From: Marinobacter qingdaonensis
Lineage (GTDB): Bacteria; Pseudomonadota; Gammaproteobacteria; Pseudomonadales; Oleiphilaceae
Assembly (NCBI RefSeq): GCF_034555935.1
Contig: NZ_JAYDCJ010000003.1
Location: forward strand, 248,001-312,000
Length of the DNA stretch: 64,000 nucleotides
Direction: 5' to 3'
Of this stretch, positions 9,821 to 18,865 are shown piece after piece. The notes below the pieces were generated by a model. That model worked only from the letters and a program-made list of their open reading frames with translations. It was not told the origin of the DNA and did no database searches. Both the position numbers and the translations under genes were made by a program. Position 1 is the stretch's first letter. The number at the start of each line of letters is the position of its first letter.

Positions 9821-10504
9821 ATGAAGATTCTGATGGTTCTGACGTCTCACGATCAAATGGGCGACACCGGCCACAAGACCGGTTTCTGGCTGGAAGAGTT
9901 CACCGCGCCCTACTACGTGTTCCGGGACGCCGGCGCCGACATCACCCTGGCCTCGCCCAAGGGCGGCCAGCCACCGGTGGACCCGAACAGCGAAGCCGAG
10001 GACGCGCTCACCGACACCACCCGCCGGTTCCAGCAGGACGCCCACGCCAAGGAGTCCCTGGCCAGCACCAAGAAACTGGTGGACGTCGACATGAACGATT
10101 TCGACGCCATCTTCTACCCCGGCGGCCACGGCCCACTCTGGGATCTGGTCAACGATGCCAAATCGGTGGCACTGATCAAGACCGCCTACGAGCAGGACAA
10201 GGTCATCGGTGCCGTCTGCCACGCGCCAGCGGTGTTCCGGGATGTGGAAGTAAAGCCGGGCCAGAACCTGGTGGGCGGACGCAACGTCACCGGTTTCAGC
10301 AACAGCGAAGAGGAAGCGGTCGGCCTGACCAAGGTGGTGCCCTTCCTGCTGGAAGACATGCTGAAAGAGAAAACCGCCACCTACACCCGGGGCGACGATT
10401 TCACCCCGCACATCGTGGTGGACGGCAAGCTGATCACCGGCCAGAACCCGCCGTCCTCCGAAGGCACGGCCAAGGCGGTGATTCAGGCCCTGCAGCAGGG
10501 GTAA
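9821..10504 (+). CDS. DJ-1/PfpI superfamily protein, Hsp31-like type 1 glutamine amidotransferase domain
   Basis: 227 residues from ATG 9821 with a good AGAAGGAAG ribosome-binding site. The flavodoxin-like core begins MKILMVLTSH. The nucleophile elbow is GAVCHAPA, whose Cys is the conserved catalytic residue, and YPGGHGPLWD is the oxyanion/Glu loop region. Length and the TGFWLEEF segment match the Hsp31/glyoxalase III-like subgroup, which detoxifies methylglyoxal or repairs glycated proteins in some members. Which of these it does here is not known. It diverges from the RNase J-like gene across a 213-base gap in which I see no gene. Confidence 0.9.
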   Translation: MKILMVLTSHDQMGDTGHKTGFWLEEFTAPYYVFRDAGADITLASPKGGQPPVDPNSEAEDALTDTTRRFQQDAHAKESLASTKKLVDVDMNDFDAIFYPGGHGPLWDLVNDAKSVALIKTAYEQDKVIGAVCHAPAVFRDVEVKPGQNLVGGRNVTGFSNSEEEAVGLTKVVPFLLEDMLKEKTATYTRGDDFTPHIVVDGKLITGQNPPSSEGTAKAVIQALQQG

Positions 10505-10517
10505 CCAGTTTGCGGTG

Positions 10518-10985
10518 TTAACCTGCTGTCGCGTGTTCCCCGGCGTGGCTGATCAGCACGCCGGGGGCTCCTTCCTCCAGCAACGCCCGAATCCTGGCCG
10601 GCACCTCGGTCTTGCCCATGCGCGAGGGCTGGATCAGCACGTAGGTGATGTCGGCATCGGCGATCAGCTGCTCTTCCCCGAAACGGACAAACTCCAGATG
10701 CAGCGTGAACGAGGTGGTGCCGATGCGCCCGGCGCGAATGCGCGCCTCCAGCACCTCGTCAAACTTCGCCGGCGCCTTCCAGTTGACGGTCAGGCTGACC
10801 ACCTGGATGTCCAGGTCCTGATCCAGCAGCCGCTGATAATCCCCGAACAGGGTGCGGATGTACTCGTTCACCGAGATATCGACAAAATCCCCGTAGCGGG
10901 CGTTGAACACCACGCCCTGGGCGTCGCACTCGCCGTAGCGAACGCGGAAGCGGAAACGGAAGGGCGGCTGATTCTGGTCGGTCAT
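10518..10985 (-). CDS. Acyl-CoA thioesterase, YbgC/4-hydroxybenzoyl-CoA thioesterase family
   Basis: 155 residues. The N-terminal RYGECDAQGVVFNARYGDFVD has the Asp of the YbgC/4HBT active site. It overlaps the last 4 bases of benE (ATGA), so it is the last gene of the benE transcript. A thioesterase coupled to a benzoate transporter could release benzoate from benzoyl-CoA or free CoA trapped as an aromatic thioester; that role is inferred from position only. Two hotdog thioesterases lie within 3 kb and belong to different subfamilies. Confidence 0.88.
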   Translation of the reverse strand: MTDQNQPPFRFRFRVRYGECDAQGVVFNARYGDFVDISVNEYIRTLFGDYQRLLDQDLDIQVVSLTVNWKAPAKFDEVLEARIRAGRIGTTSFTLHLEFVRFGEEQLIADADITYVLIQPSRMGKTEVPARIRALLEEGAPGVLISHAGEHATAG

Positions 10986-12211
10986 GATTGTTCCGATTCT
11001 GATGACTGTGCCCCCAGCCTAGCCGAACCGGTGGCGAATGTCCGCCGGCCCCGGCCATTGAGCACCAGATAGCAGCCATAGCCGATCACCACCCCCCAGA
11101 ACGCCGAGGACAGGCCAAACAGCGACATGCCGGAGGCGGTCACGATGAAGGCGATGAGCGAGGCCTCCCGGTGACTGGCCTCTTCCAGGGCCGCGAACAG
11201 GTTGCCGCCGATGGCGCCGAGCAGGGCCAGCCCGGCCAGCACCGCAACGAAGGCCGCCGGCAGCGAGGTGAACAGGCCGACGATGGTGCCGGCAAACAGT
11301 CCACCGACCAGGTAGAAGACGCCGTTGGCGACCCCGGCGACGTAGCGCTTGCCAGGGTCCTTGTGGGCGTCCTCTCCGGTGCAGATGGCGGCGGTGATGG
11401 CCGCCACCACGGTGGTGATGCCACCGAACAGGGCCATGGGCAGCGAGACCAGGCTGGCGACCCCGATCACCGGCTTGGCTTTGACGTGGTACCCGGCGCC
11501 ATTGAGGATCGCCATGCCCGGCAGGAACTGCCCGGTCAGACTGACCAGCACCAGGGGAATGGCCAGACTCAGGGTCGACTCCAGGCTCCATTCCGGGCGG
11601 ATGAACTGGGGCACCGCGATGCTCCAGCGCACCCCGGCCAGGGACGCGCCCTCCAGCACCACCGCCAGCACCACCCCGGTGATCAGCAGCAGGATCAGGG
11701 TGTACTTGGGCAGCAGGCGCCGGAACACCACGTAGGCCAGCAGCATGCCCAGCGCCAGCGCCGGCGTGGTCTCGATGGCGGTGAAGGCGCCGATGCCAAA
11801 CTGGAACAGGATGCCGGCCATCATGCCGGCGGCGATGCCCTTGGGGATGGCGCGCACGAAGGCGTCGAAGGTGCCGGTCACCCCGATGATGAAGATGGCC
11901 ACGGCCGCGGTAAGGTAGGCGCCGATGGCCTCATTCAGGGACAACTCCGGGAACAGGGTCACCAGCAGCGCCGTGCCAGGCGCGGACCAGGCGGTCACCA
12001 CCGGCGCCTTGAGCCAGAGACTGAGGACGATGCCGGACACCGCGGCGCCCATGGAGATGGCCCAGACCCAGGAGGTCATCATCTCGGGGCCGATGCCGGC
12101 GCTGTTGCCGGCCTGGAACACGATGGCCAGGGGTCCGGAGTAGGACACCAGCACCGCCAGGAAGCCGGCCACCACCGCCGACAGGGACAGGTCTTTTATT
12201 AGAGTGGGCAT
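10982..12211 (-). CDS. benE: Benzoate/H+ symporter BenE
   Basis: 409 residues, about 12 membrane segments in an inverted-repeat (UraA/NCS2-like) arrangement. Family signatures include the N-terminal FLAVLVSYSGPLAIVFQAG, a GIAAGMMAGILFQFG segment and a C-terminal SGMSLFGLSSAFWGV helix. It should import benzoate with protons. It lies 115 bases downstream of benK, with a strong terminator in the gap, so it probably has its own promoter or lives on read-through. The following thioesterase gene overlaps it by 4 bases. Confidence 0.92.
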   Translation of the reverse strand: MPTLIKDLSLSAVVAGFLAVLVSYSGPLAIVFQAGNSAGIGPEMMTSWVWAISMGAAVSGIVLSLWLKAPVVTAWSAPGTALLVTLFPELSLNEAIGAYLTAAVAIFIIGVTGTFDAFVRAIPKGIAAGMMAGILFQFGIGAFTAIETTPALALGMLLAYVVFRRLLPKYTLILLLITGVVLAVVLEGASLAGVRWSIAVPQFIRPEWSLESTLSLAIPLVLVSLTGQFLPGMAILNGAGYHVKAKPVIGVASLVSLPMALFGGITTVVAAITAAICTGEDAHKDPGKRYVAGVANGVFYLVGGLFAGTIVGLFTSLPAAFVAVLAGLALLGAIGGNLFAALEEASHREASLIAFIVTASGMSLFGLSSAFWGVVIGYGCYLVLNGRGRRTFATGSARLGAQSSESEQS

Positions 12212-12242
12212 GAGAGATCCTTGTCAGACACTGTGATCAAAT

Positions 12243-12276
12243 AAAAAAAGGCCCGCCAAGCATACGCTTCCGGGCC
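12243..12276 (-). terminator. Rho-independent terminator after benK
   Basis: Read on the minus strand, GGCCCG pairs with CGGGCC and encloses a nested AAGC-GTAT-GCTT stem. Seven consecutive T follow directly. It sits 50 bases past the benK stop and before benE, so it should end the cat-ben-benK transcript and make benE expression lower or separate. Confidence 0.88.
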
Positions 12277-12326
12277 AAGGAGGGGTAAGACTGACCGCCT
12301 ACCCAGACACAACGACAACGCTCACA

Positions 12327-13676
12327 TCAATTGCCGGCAGCGGTGGCCACCGACCCCACCCGCGCACCGGACTTGCGCGGGAATCCGTTCCGGTCGACCA
12401 GGGCAACGGCGACCGTGGCAATGGCACCCGGGATCGCCAGGGCCAGGAAATTCATCTGGTGCGGCAGCGCCAGGGCCAGCAGGGTGCCACCGAGCAGGGG
12501 CCCGACGATGGCGCCGTTGCGGCCGATGCCCGAGGCCCAACCCAGGCCGGTGGAACGGATGCTGACCGGGTAGTACTGGGCCACGTAGGCGTACAGCAGG
12601 ATCTGGGAGCCGATGGTGGTGGCCCCGGCAATGCCCATCAGGGTGTACAGGAACCACATCGGGTTCTCATAGCCGAGCAGGATCAGGGATCCGGAGCCGA
12701 GCAGGAAGAAGCTCACCAGCACCGAACGCAGGGAGAAGCGGTCGGCAAGCCAGCCGCCACCGACGGCACCGACGATCGCACCAATGTTCAAGACCATCAG
12801 GAACATCAGGCTGGAACTCAGGGCGTAGCCGGCGGCGGACATCAGCTTGGGCAGCCAGGAGCCCAGGGCGTACACCATCAGCAGGCAGCTGAAGAAGGCG
12901 GTCCAGAACATCAGCGTGCTCATGGCCCGACCACCCCGGAACAGTTCCAGCACCGGTGCCTTGCTGTCGGTGGTCGGCGGCACCACCAGGTCGTCCTGGT
13001 CGCTGATATCCTTGCGCGGAGCGACCTTGTTGAGGATGGCCCGGGCCTCGTCCTTGCGCTTCTGGGCCATCAGGAAGGCCACAGACTCGGGCAGGAAGCG
13101 CATCATCAACGGCAGCATCAGCAGCGGCACGACCGCCAGGTAGAACATGATCTCCCAGCCGAAGTTGGGCACGATCCAGATGCCCAGGCCGGCCGACATC
13201 ATGCCGCCCACGGCATAGCCGGAGAACATCAGCGCCACCAGGGTACTGCGACTCTTCTTGGGTGAGTACTCGCTCATCAGCGAGACCACGTTGGGCATAA
13301 CTCCGCCAATGCCCAGACCGGCGATGAAGCGCAGGATGCCGAATTCCCAGGGCGTGGTGGCAAAGCCATTAATCACGGTGGTGAGGCTGAACAGCACCAC
13401 GCACATGAGGATGGTTTTCTTGCGCCCGAGCTTGTCGGACAGCATGCCGAAGCCCATGGCCCCGAACATCATGCCGAACAGGGCGCTGCTGCCGAGCAGG
13501 CCGGCGACGTAGGGATTGAGCCCCCACTGGTCCATCAGGATGGGCAGGACGACGCCGTAGATCACCAGATCGTAGCCGTCGAAGATGATGATCAGGGTGC
13601 ACCAGAAGAGCACCTTCCAGTGGAACTTGTTGAAGACGGCGTTATCGATAACGTCGTTTACGTCGATGGTTTTCAT
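12327..13676 (-). CDS. benK: Aromatic acid/H+ symporter of the major facilitator superfamily (BenK type)
   Basis: 449 residues with 12 predicted membrane segments. The first helix carries the aromatic acid:H+ symporter signature FDGYDLVIYGVVLP. The loop after TM2 has GMLSDKLGRKKT, the MFS motif A. A large central cytoplasmic loop separates the halves (about residues 205-245). BenK-type proteins import benzoate. It is the last gene before the terminator in the cat-ben cluster, 47 bases after benD. With benE it makes two benzoate importers in one locus, plus the ABC importer 20 kb away. Confidence 0.93.
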   Translation of the reverse strand: MKTIDVNDVIDNAVFNKFHWKVLFWCTLIIIFDGYDLVIYGVVLPILMDQWGLNPYVAGLLGSSALFGMMFGAMGFGMLSDKLGRKKTILMCVVLFSLTTVINGFATTPWEFGILRFIAGLGIGGVMPNVVSLMSEYSPKKSRSTLVALMFSGYAVGGMMSAGLGIWIVPNFGWEIMFYLAVVPLLMLPLMMRFLPESVAFLMAQKRKDEARAILNKVAPRKDISDQDDLVVPPTTDSKAPVLELFRGGRAMSTLMFWTAFFSCLLMVYALGSWLPKLMSAAGYALSSSLMFLMVLNIGAIVGAVGGGWLADRFSLRSVLVSFFLLGSGSLILLGYENPMWFLYTLMGIAGATTIGSQILLYAYVAQYYPVSIRSTGLGWASGIGRNGAIVGPLLGGTLLALALPHQMNFLALAIPGAIATVAVALVDRNGFPRKSGARVGSVATAAGN

Positions 13677-13723
13677 ACTCTCTCACTCCCGCTGTTGTTC
13701 TTGTGCGGAGTTGCTGTATTGGA

Positions 13724-14503
13724 TTAACCCAGGTCGCCGCCTGCCACGGGCAGGACGGTGCCGGTCATGTAGGAGGCGGCGTCCGATGCCAGGAACAGGA
13801 TGGGTTCCGCCTGCTCGTCCAGGGTTCCATAGCGGTGCATGAAGCTGGTGGCGTTGGTCTGGTCGATCAGAGTCTGATACCAGGCCTTCTCCTGCTCACC
13901 TTGGGCTTCGGTGTTGCGTGGGGTCAGCCGCGGCGGCGCCTCGGTGCCACCGGGCGCGGTGGCGTTGACCCGGATGCCGTGCCCGGCGTACTCGAACGCC
14001 AGGTTCACGGTCATGGCATTGACGCCGCCCTTGGCCGCGCCGTAGGGCACCCGCATCAGACCGCGGGTGGCCACCGACGACACATTCACGATGGCACCGC
14101 CCTGCTGCTCGACCATGTAGGGCAGCACCGCCCGACAGCACCACAGGGTCGGGAACAGGGACCGCTGGATCTCCTTCTGGATCTGCTCCGGCTGGTAGTG
14201 CTCGAACGGCTGGGCCCAGATGGTGCCGCCGACGTTGTTGATCAGGATGTCGATGCGGCCGAAGCGCTCGTGGGCTTTCGCCATCACCGCTTCCGCGCCG
14301 TCCCAGGTTTCCAGGTTGGCCTGCACGGCCAGGGCGTCGACGCCCTGGTCCCGCAAGTCCGAGGCCACCCCCTGGACAAAGTCCGCGATGTCCACCAGGA
14401 CCAGGCGGGCGCCCTCGGCCCCGGCCAGTTCCGCCACCCGGCGGCCGATGCCCTGAGCGGCACCGGTGATCACCATGACCTTGTCGGTGAATCGGGCGTT
14501 CAT
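13724..14503 (-). CDS. benD: 1,6-dihydroxycyclohexa-2,4-diene-1-carboxylate dehydrogenase
   Basis: 259-residue short-chain dehydrogenase. The NAD-binding TGAAQGIG is near the N-terminus. The catalytic Tyr and Lys are in PYGAAKGGVNAMT, preceded by the active-site Ser in NVSSVA. It oxidises and decarboxylates the benzoate cis-diol to catechol. The start overlaps the benC stop by 4 bases (ATGA), and the order benABCD fixes its identity better than sequence alone. Confidence 0.95.
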   Translation of the reverse strand: MNARFTDKVMVITGAAQGIGRRVAELAGAEGARLVLVDIADFVQGVASDLRDQGVDALAVQANLETWDGAEAVMAKAHERFGRIDILINNVGGTIWAQPFEHYQPEQIQKEIQRSLFPTLWCCRAVLPYMVEQQGGAIVNVSSVATRGLMRVPYGAAKGGVNAMTVNLAFEYAGHGIRVNATAPGGTEAPPRLTPRNTEAQGEQEKAWYQTLIDQTNATSFMHRYGTLDEQAEPILFLASDAASYMTGTVLPVAGGDLG

Positions 14504-15528
14504 GCCACTTTCTCCTTGGCCGCCGGTGCGCTCGGGGTGAACTTCTCATAGTGGAAGGAGTTCGGTTCCATGCCCTGCTCCCGGAAGAAGCCGAGCACCG
14601 AATCCACCATCGGCGGCGGTCCACACAGGTAGACGTCGACATCGCCGTCGTTCAGGGGCGCGCCATCCATGTGCTGGGTGACGTAGCCCTTGCGTGGGTG
14701 GTCGCTGTCGTCACCGGACACGCAGGTGACGTAGCTGAAGTTGTCCAGCTCCTCGGCAAAGCGATCCAGAAGGTCCAGGCACACCAGGTCGTCGTCGTTG
14801 CTGACGCCGTAGATCAGGTGGGTGGGCAGGTCGCAGCCGTTCGCCTTCATGTGCTCAAGCTTGGCCAGGAACGGCGCCAGGCCGGTACCGCCGGCCAGCA
14901 TCAGCACCGGACGCTCGATCGGACGCAGGTAGAAGCTGCCCATGGGGCCGGTCAGGGTTACCTGGTCACCGGTGCGGGCCTTGCCCACCAGCCAGGAGCT
15001 CATCAGGCCGCCCGGCACGTTGCGGATCAGGAAGCTCAGGTCCCGGCTGCCGGGCTTTGAGCTGAAGGAGTAGGCCCGGGTCTCCTCGGTACCCGGCACC
15101 TGGATGTTCACGTACTGGCCCGGCAGGAACGCGATGTCGTCGTCCGCGGTGATCTTCAGTTCGATCGAGGTGGGCGAGATCAGGTTGACCTCGGCCACGG
15201 TGCCGCCGACTTCGGCGTTGCCGGTCTTGCACATGGTGGAGGCGACGGGCACCTCCACCACGCAGTCGCTGGAGGGCACCATCTGGCAGGTCAGGACCAT
15301 GCCCTGTTCGGCTTCCTCGTCCGACAGCGCCTCGTCGATGTATTCGTCACCCATGTCGAATTCGCCCTGGCGGCAGGCACCCTTGCAGGTGCCGCAAACG
15401 CCGTCGGAACAGTCCATGGGCAGGTTGATCTGCGAACGGTAGGCGGCGTCCAGCACCGTTTCCCCTTCGTTGCAGGTCACAAAACGGGTAACGCCGTCTT
15501 CAAAGTTAAGCGCGATGTTGTAGCTCAT
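14500..15528 (-). CDS. benC: Benzoate 1,2-dioxygenase, electron transfer component
   Basis: 342 residues. An N-terminal plant-type [2Fe-2S] ferredoxin has ligands Cys40, Cys45, Cys48 and Cys81. An FAD domain (RAYSFSS) and an NAD domain (LAGGTGLAPFLAKLE, then YLCGPPPMVDSV) follow. It moves electrons from NADH to the BenAB oxygenase. Gene order and the one-chain ferredoxin-reductase layout match BenC. It starts 19 bases after benB and overlaps benD. Confidence 0.96.
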   Translation of the reverse strand: MSYNIALNFEDGVTRFVTCNEGETVLDAAYRSQINLPMDCSDGVCGTCKGACRQGEFDMGDEYIDEALSDEEAEQGMVLTCQMVPSSDCVVEVPVASTMCKTGNAEVGGTVAEVNLISPTSIELKITADDDIAFLPGQYVNIQVPGTEETRAYSFSSKPGSRDLSFLIRNVPGGLMSSWLVGKARTGDQVTLTGPMGSFYLRPIERPVLMLAGGTGLAPFLAKLEHMKANGCDLPTHLIYGVSNDDDLVCLDLLDRFAEELDNFSYVTCVSGDDSDHPRKGYVTQHMDGAPLNDGDVDVYLCGPPPMVDSVLGFFREQGMEPNSFHYEKFTPSAPAAKEKVA

Positions 15529-15547
15529 GATGATGCCCTCCCATCAA

Positions 15548-16039
15548 TTACAGGTGGTAAACGTCCAGCACCTGATTGATGCAATCGTTGTTCAGGACCA
15601 GCTTCTTCTCCCGGATCAGCGGCTGCGGGCCGGAGACGTCCAGGGTGTAGAAGGAGGTGCCAAAGTATTCCGCGGTTTTCTTGTAGCGGTAGGACTTGGT
15701 CAGCCAGTTGAAGCGCAGCTTCACTTCCTTGTCGTCCTGGGACAGGATCTCCAGGTTGCTGGTGAAGTGGCTGGTGCGCGGCTCCGGCAGGGAGCTGGCC
15801 GCCGACCGCTCGGTCTTGATGCGGTAGACCCGGTCTTCCAGGCCGTCCTTGTTCGGGTAGTAGATGAGCGAGATCTCACTCTGGGGATCTTCGGTCAGCT
15901 CATCGTCGTCGTCCCAGGCCGGCATCCAGTAGGTCACGTCCTCGTGATAGCAGGCCAGCCAGCTGTCCCAGTCGCGGTCATCCAGGAAGCGGGCCTCGCG
16001 GATGATGAATTGCTCGATGTCGTGGTAACTCAGGCTCAT
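15548..16039 (-). CDS. benB: Benzoate 1,2-dioxygenase small (beta) subunit
   Basis: 163 residues with the SnoaL/NTF2-like fold of ring-hydroxylating dioxygenase beta subunits. The pattern [23 protein letters not shown] near the N-terminus is characteristic. The subunit has no cofactor and stabilises the alpha3beta3 enzyme. Its start overlaps the benA stop by 4 bases, so the two are translationally coupled. Confidence 0.95.
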   Translation of the reverse strand: MSLSYHDIEQFIIREARFLDDRDWDSWLACYHEDVTYWMPAWDDDDELTEDPQSEISLIYYPNKDGLEDRVYRIKTERSAASSLPEPRTSHFTSNLEILSQDDKEVKLRFNWLTKSYRYKKTAEYFGTSFYTLDVSGPQPLIREKKLVLNNDCINQVLDVYHL

Positions 16040-17412
16040 GCCGACGCCTCCTCTGCAGTCACTGGGATGAAACGGGCACGCTCGGCTTCGATGGCGCGGG
16101 CCATTTCCACCTGCCAGTGCTTGTGGTGGTTCACGTACAGACCTTCGTCGTCCGGGCGTGCACCGCTCATGGTGGGTTTCATGTCGATCTGGTTGGCGTG
16201 CTCGTCCGGGCCGTCAATCCAGTGGGCGGCGCCGCGGCTCATGTCGTTCCAGCGCATGTCGCGGGCTTCGTAGCCGTTCTGGCAGGCGCGGAATTCCTCC
16301 AGGTCGTCGGGCGTGCCCATGCCGGTGACGTTGAAGAAGTCCTCGTACTGGCGGATGCGCTTGGCCCGCAGCTCGGCCGGCTCGTTCTTGGGACCGAAGG
16401 CGTAGATGGTGACCTCGGTCTTGTTGACGTCGATCGGCCGGGTGACCCGGATCTGGGTCGAGAACTGGTCCATCAGGTACACGTTCGGGTACAGGCACAG
16501 GTTCTTGGTGGTGCGCACGATGGAATCGGCGCGGGCCTCGCCGTAGGTTTGCTGCAGCCGCTCGAGCTGGCTGAAGATTGGCCGCACTTCCGGGTTCAGC
16601 AGGCGGGTCCACAGCATCATGTGGCCGTTCTCGAAGGAGTAGAAGCCGCCGTCGGCGGACCAGCTCTTGGCGTCCACCGCCTCGGTGCCGCCTTTCTCGT
16701 AGTTGCGCTGCCCCATGGTGGACAGGTAGTTCCAGTGCACCGTGCCAACGTGGTAGCCGTCGGCGCCGTTTTCGGCGGTCAGCTTCCAGTTGCCTTCGTA
16801 GGTGTAGGTGGAGCTGCCGCGCAGAACTTCCAGACCGTCCTCGGACTGATCAACGATGTTATCGATGATCTTGGTGGTCTCACCCAGGTGCTCTTCCAGG
16901 GACACCACGTCGGCGTTTAGGCTGCCGAACAGGAAGCCGCGGTAGTTGCCGAACTTGGGCATCTGCTTGAGGTCGTGGGAGCCGTCGGTGTTGAACTGCT
17001 CCGGGTAACCGCCCTTCTTCTGGTCCTTGGCTTTCAACAGCTGACCGTCGTTGCGGAAAGTCCAGCCATGGAACGGGCAGGTGAAGGAGGTCTTGTTGCC
17101 CCGCTTCTTGCGACACAGGGTGGCGCCGCGGTGCGAGCAGGTGTTCAGGATGGCCTTGAGATCGCCGTCCTTGGTGCGGGTGATGATCACCGGCTGGCGA
17201 CCGACGGTCACGGTGAAGTAGTCGCCCGGCTCGGGAATCTGGCTTTCGTGGGCCAGGTACACCCAGTTGCCCTCGAAGATGTACTTCATTTCCAGGTCAA
17301 ACAGCTCCTGGTCGGTAAAGATGCCCCGGTCGCACTGGTAGCGGCCGGTTTCCGGATCGGCAACGACCGCGTTGCGGACCTTGTCGGCGAGTTGTTCGAG
17401 TTTCTTGCTCAT
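16036..17412 (-). CDS. benA: Benzoate 1,2-dioxygenase large (alpha) subunit
   Basis: 458 residues. The Rieske [2Fe-2S] centre is bound by Cys92, His94, Cys112 and His115 (CSHRG, CPFHGW). The mononuclear iron site is in [16 protein letters not shown], with both His visible. Together with BenB and BenC it dihydroxylates benzoate at C1-C2. Close relatives also accept toluate (XylX) or anthranilate (AntA). I call it BenA because the whole benABCD and cat set is present and there is no xyl meta-cleavage gene. Confidence 0.95.
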   Translation of the reverse strand: MSKKLEQLADKVRNAVVADPETGRYQCDRGIFTDQELFDLEMKYIFEGNWVYLAHESQIPEPGDYFTVTVGRQPVIITRTKDGDLKAILNTCSHRGATLCRKKRGNKTSFTCPFHGWTFRNDGQLLKAKDQKKGGYPEQFNTDGSHDLKQMPKFGNYRGFLFGSLNADVVSLEEHLGETTKIIDNIVDQSEDGLEVLRGSSTYTYEGNWKLTAENGADGYHVGTVHWNYLSTMGQRNYEKGGTEAVDAKSWSADGGFYSFENGHMMLWTRLLNPEVRPIFSQLERLQQTYGEARADSIVRTTKNLCLYPNVYLMDQFSTQIRVTRPIDVNKTEVTIYAFGPKNEPAELRAKRIRQYEDFFNVTGMGTPDDLEEFRACQNGYEARDMRWNDMSRGAAHWIDGPDEHANQIDMKPTMSGARPDDEGLYVNHHKHWQVEMARAIEAERARFIPVTAEEASA

Positions 17413-17467
17413 GTCATCTCACTCCTCTTGTTCTTGTGATGCCCGGTTTCGGGCGTGAGTCTCCCCG

Positions 17468-17490
17468 GGCCACCCCGGCTCGGGGCGGCC
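17468..17490. other. GC-rich hairpin in the catA-benA gap
   Basis: The 121-base gap between benA and catA holds an inverted repeat of GGCC and CCCCG arms (17468-17477 with 17481-17490) around a 3-base loop. There is no T-run, so it is not a standard terminator. It may be an mRNA processing or stability element dividing cat from ben expression, which is inference. Confidence 0.5.
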
Positions 17491-17533
17491 AATCACAAAA
17501 ACGCTGAACCTTGGGTAGGGGTAATCGGGGCGC

Positions 17534-18475
17534 TTAGGCGGCCTCGCCTTCCAGCGCACGCTGGCGCTCGTGACGGGTCTGCAGCTCCGGCTTGTCGGTA
17601 CTCACCAGCTCGATGTTGAACTCGACCCGGGTGAAGGCGCCGTTCAAACCGTAGGTTTCCGCCTGGGTCGGGTCTTCCACCCGCACCGCATCGATCACCA
17701 GCTCGTCCCGGGTGGCGAAGGCGAAGTCGTCGTAGGTGTACTCGTCGCCCGCCAGGTTGATCTGGGTAGTCAGGTGCTTGAAGCCCGGCTTGGAGATGAA
17801 GAAATGAATGTGTGCCGGGCGATTGCCGTGCCGGCCCAGCAGGTTGAGCAGCTGCTGGGTGGAACCCTCGGGCGGGCAACCGTAGCCGGACGGGATGATC
17901 GAGCGGGCGGTGTAGCGTCCGTTCTCGTCGGTGACAATCCGGCGGCGCAGGTTGTATTCGCTCTGGGACTGGTCGAAGTAGGAGTAGGCGCCCTTGGTGT
18001 CGGCGTGCCAGATGTCCACCACCGCGTTGGCCAGCGGCTGGCCCTGATCGTCGGTGACCTGACCGGTCAGGATCATGGTTTCAGCGGCCTCGTCGGTGCC
18101 GTCGTCCATGCGGGCGAAGGCCTCGCTCTTGGGCGCGCCGGCCACGTACAGCGGACCTTCGATGGTGCGCGGTGTGCCGCCGTTCAGGCCGGCCTGCTCG
18201 TCTTCGGCGTCCAGGCGAATGTCCAGGTACTTGTCCATACCCAGACCCGGTGCCAACAAGGCTGCCTCGCCGTTCTGGCCCAGTTCGTTGATGTAGTACA
18301 CGGCCTGCCAGAACTCGTCCGGGGTGATGTCCAGGTCCTCGATGAGCTGGAACACGTCGTGCATGACCCGGTGAACGATGGTCTTCATCCGCTCGTTTCC
18401 ACCTTCCGTGTTGAAGCCGGCGACTTTCTCCAGCAGATCCTTAACTTCCGCAGTGTGCATGGTCTTGACGGTCAT
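17534..18475 (-). CDS. catA: Catechol 1,2-dioxygenase
   Basis: 313 residues, an intradiol ring-cleavage enzyme. The non-heme Fe(III) ligands are visible: Tyr in NGRYTARS, Tyr in SGYGCPP, and the two His of RPAHIHFF. The N-terminal helical dimer domain (NERMKTIVHRVMHDVFQLIEDLDITPDEFW) binds phospholipid in known structures. It converts catechol to cis,cis-muconate. It lies between catC and benA in the same direction. Confidence 0.97.
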   Translation of the reverse strand: MTVKTMHTAEVKDLLEKVAGFNTEGGNERMKTIVHRVMHDVFQLIEDLDITPDEFWQAVYYINELGQNGEAALLAPGLGMDKYLDIRLDAEDEQAGLNGGTPRTIEGPLYVAGAPKSEAFARMDDGTDEAAETMILTGQVTDDQGQPLANAVVDIWHADTKGAYSYFDQSQSEYNLRRRIVTDENGRYTARSIIPSGYGCPPEGSTQQLLNLLGRHGNRPAHIHFFISKPGFKHLTTQINLAGDEYTYDDFAFATRDELVIDAVRVEDPTQAETYGLNGAFTRVEFNIELVSTDKPELQTRHERQRALEGEAA

Positions 18476-18542
18476 TGTTGGTCTCCTCGTACTTATTGTT
18501 GTTGCTCAATTCAACGTATCGGTTGGCAACGGTGTCGTGCGT

Positions 18543-18833
18543 TTAACGGTCATCCTCACGGATGGACGACGGGTGTCGGCACAGGGGCGCGACGGTGATG
18601 TCCATGTAGGGGAACAGCGGCAGGTTGCTGATCAGCTCCTGCAGTTCGGCGTTGTCCTCCACATCGAAAATGCTGACGTTGGCGTAGCTGCCGGCGACCC
18701 GCCACAGGTGACGCCACTTGCCCTGCTCCTGCAGGCCCTGGGCGTAGGCCTTCTCCCGCGCCTTGATGTCCGCGGCCACCTCGGCCGGCATGTCGTGGGG
18801 GATGTTCACCTTCATCTCAACTTTGAACAGCAT
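18543..18833 (-). CDS. catC: Muconolactone delta-isomerase
   Basis: 96 residues, the normal size for CatC, which forms a decamer of ferredoxin-like subunits. The start MLFKVEMKVNIPHDMP and the central GKWRHLWRVAGSYANVSIFDVEDN match the family. It moves the double bond in muconolactone to give 3-oxoadipate enol-lactone, the substrate of PcaD. It sits between catB (32-base gap) and catA (67-base gap). Confidence 0.96.
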   Translation of the reverse strand: MLFKVEMKVNIPHDMPAEVAADIKAREKAYAQGLQEQGKWRHLWRVAGSYANVSIFDVEDNAELQELISNLPLFPYMDITVAPLCRHPSSIREDDR

Positions 18834-18865
18834 GGGATTCCTCCGGTTCTGGGATTGGCGGCGTC

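Noticed and set aside
17413..17533. XylS/BenR box or sigma-54 promoter directly before benA
   Set aside because: Neither TGCA-N6-GGNTA nor GG-N10-GC spacing was found on the minus strand in this gap; only hairpins are visible.
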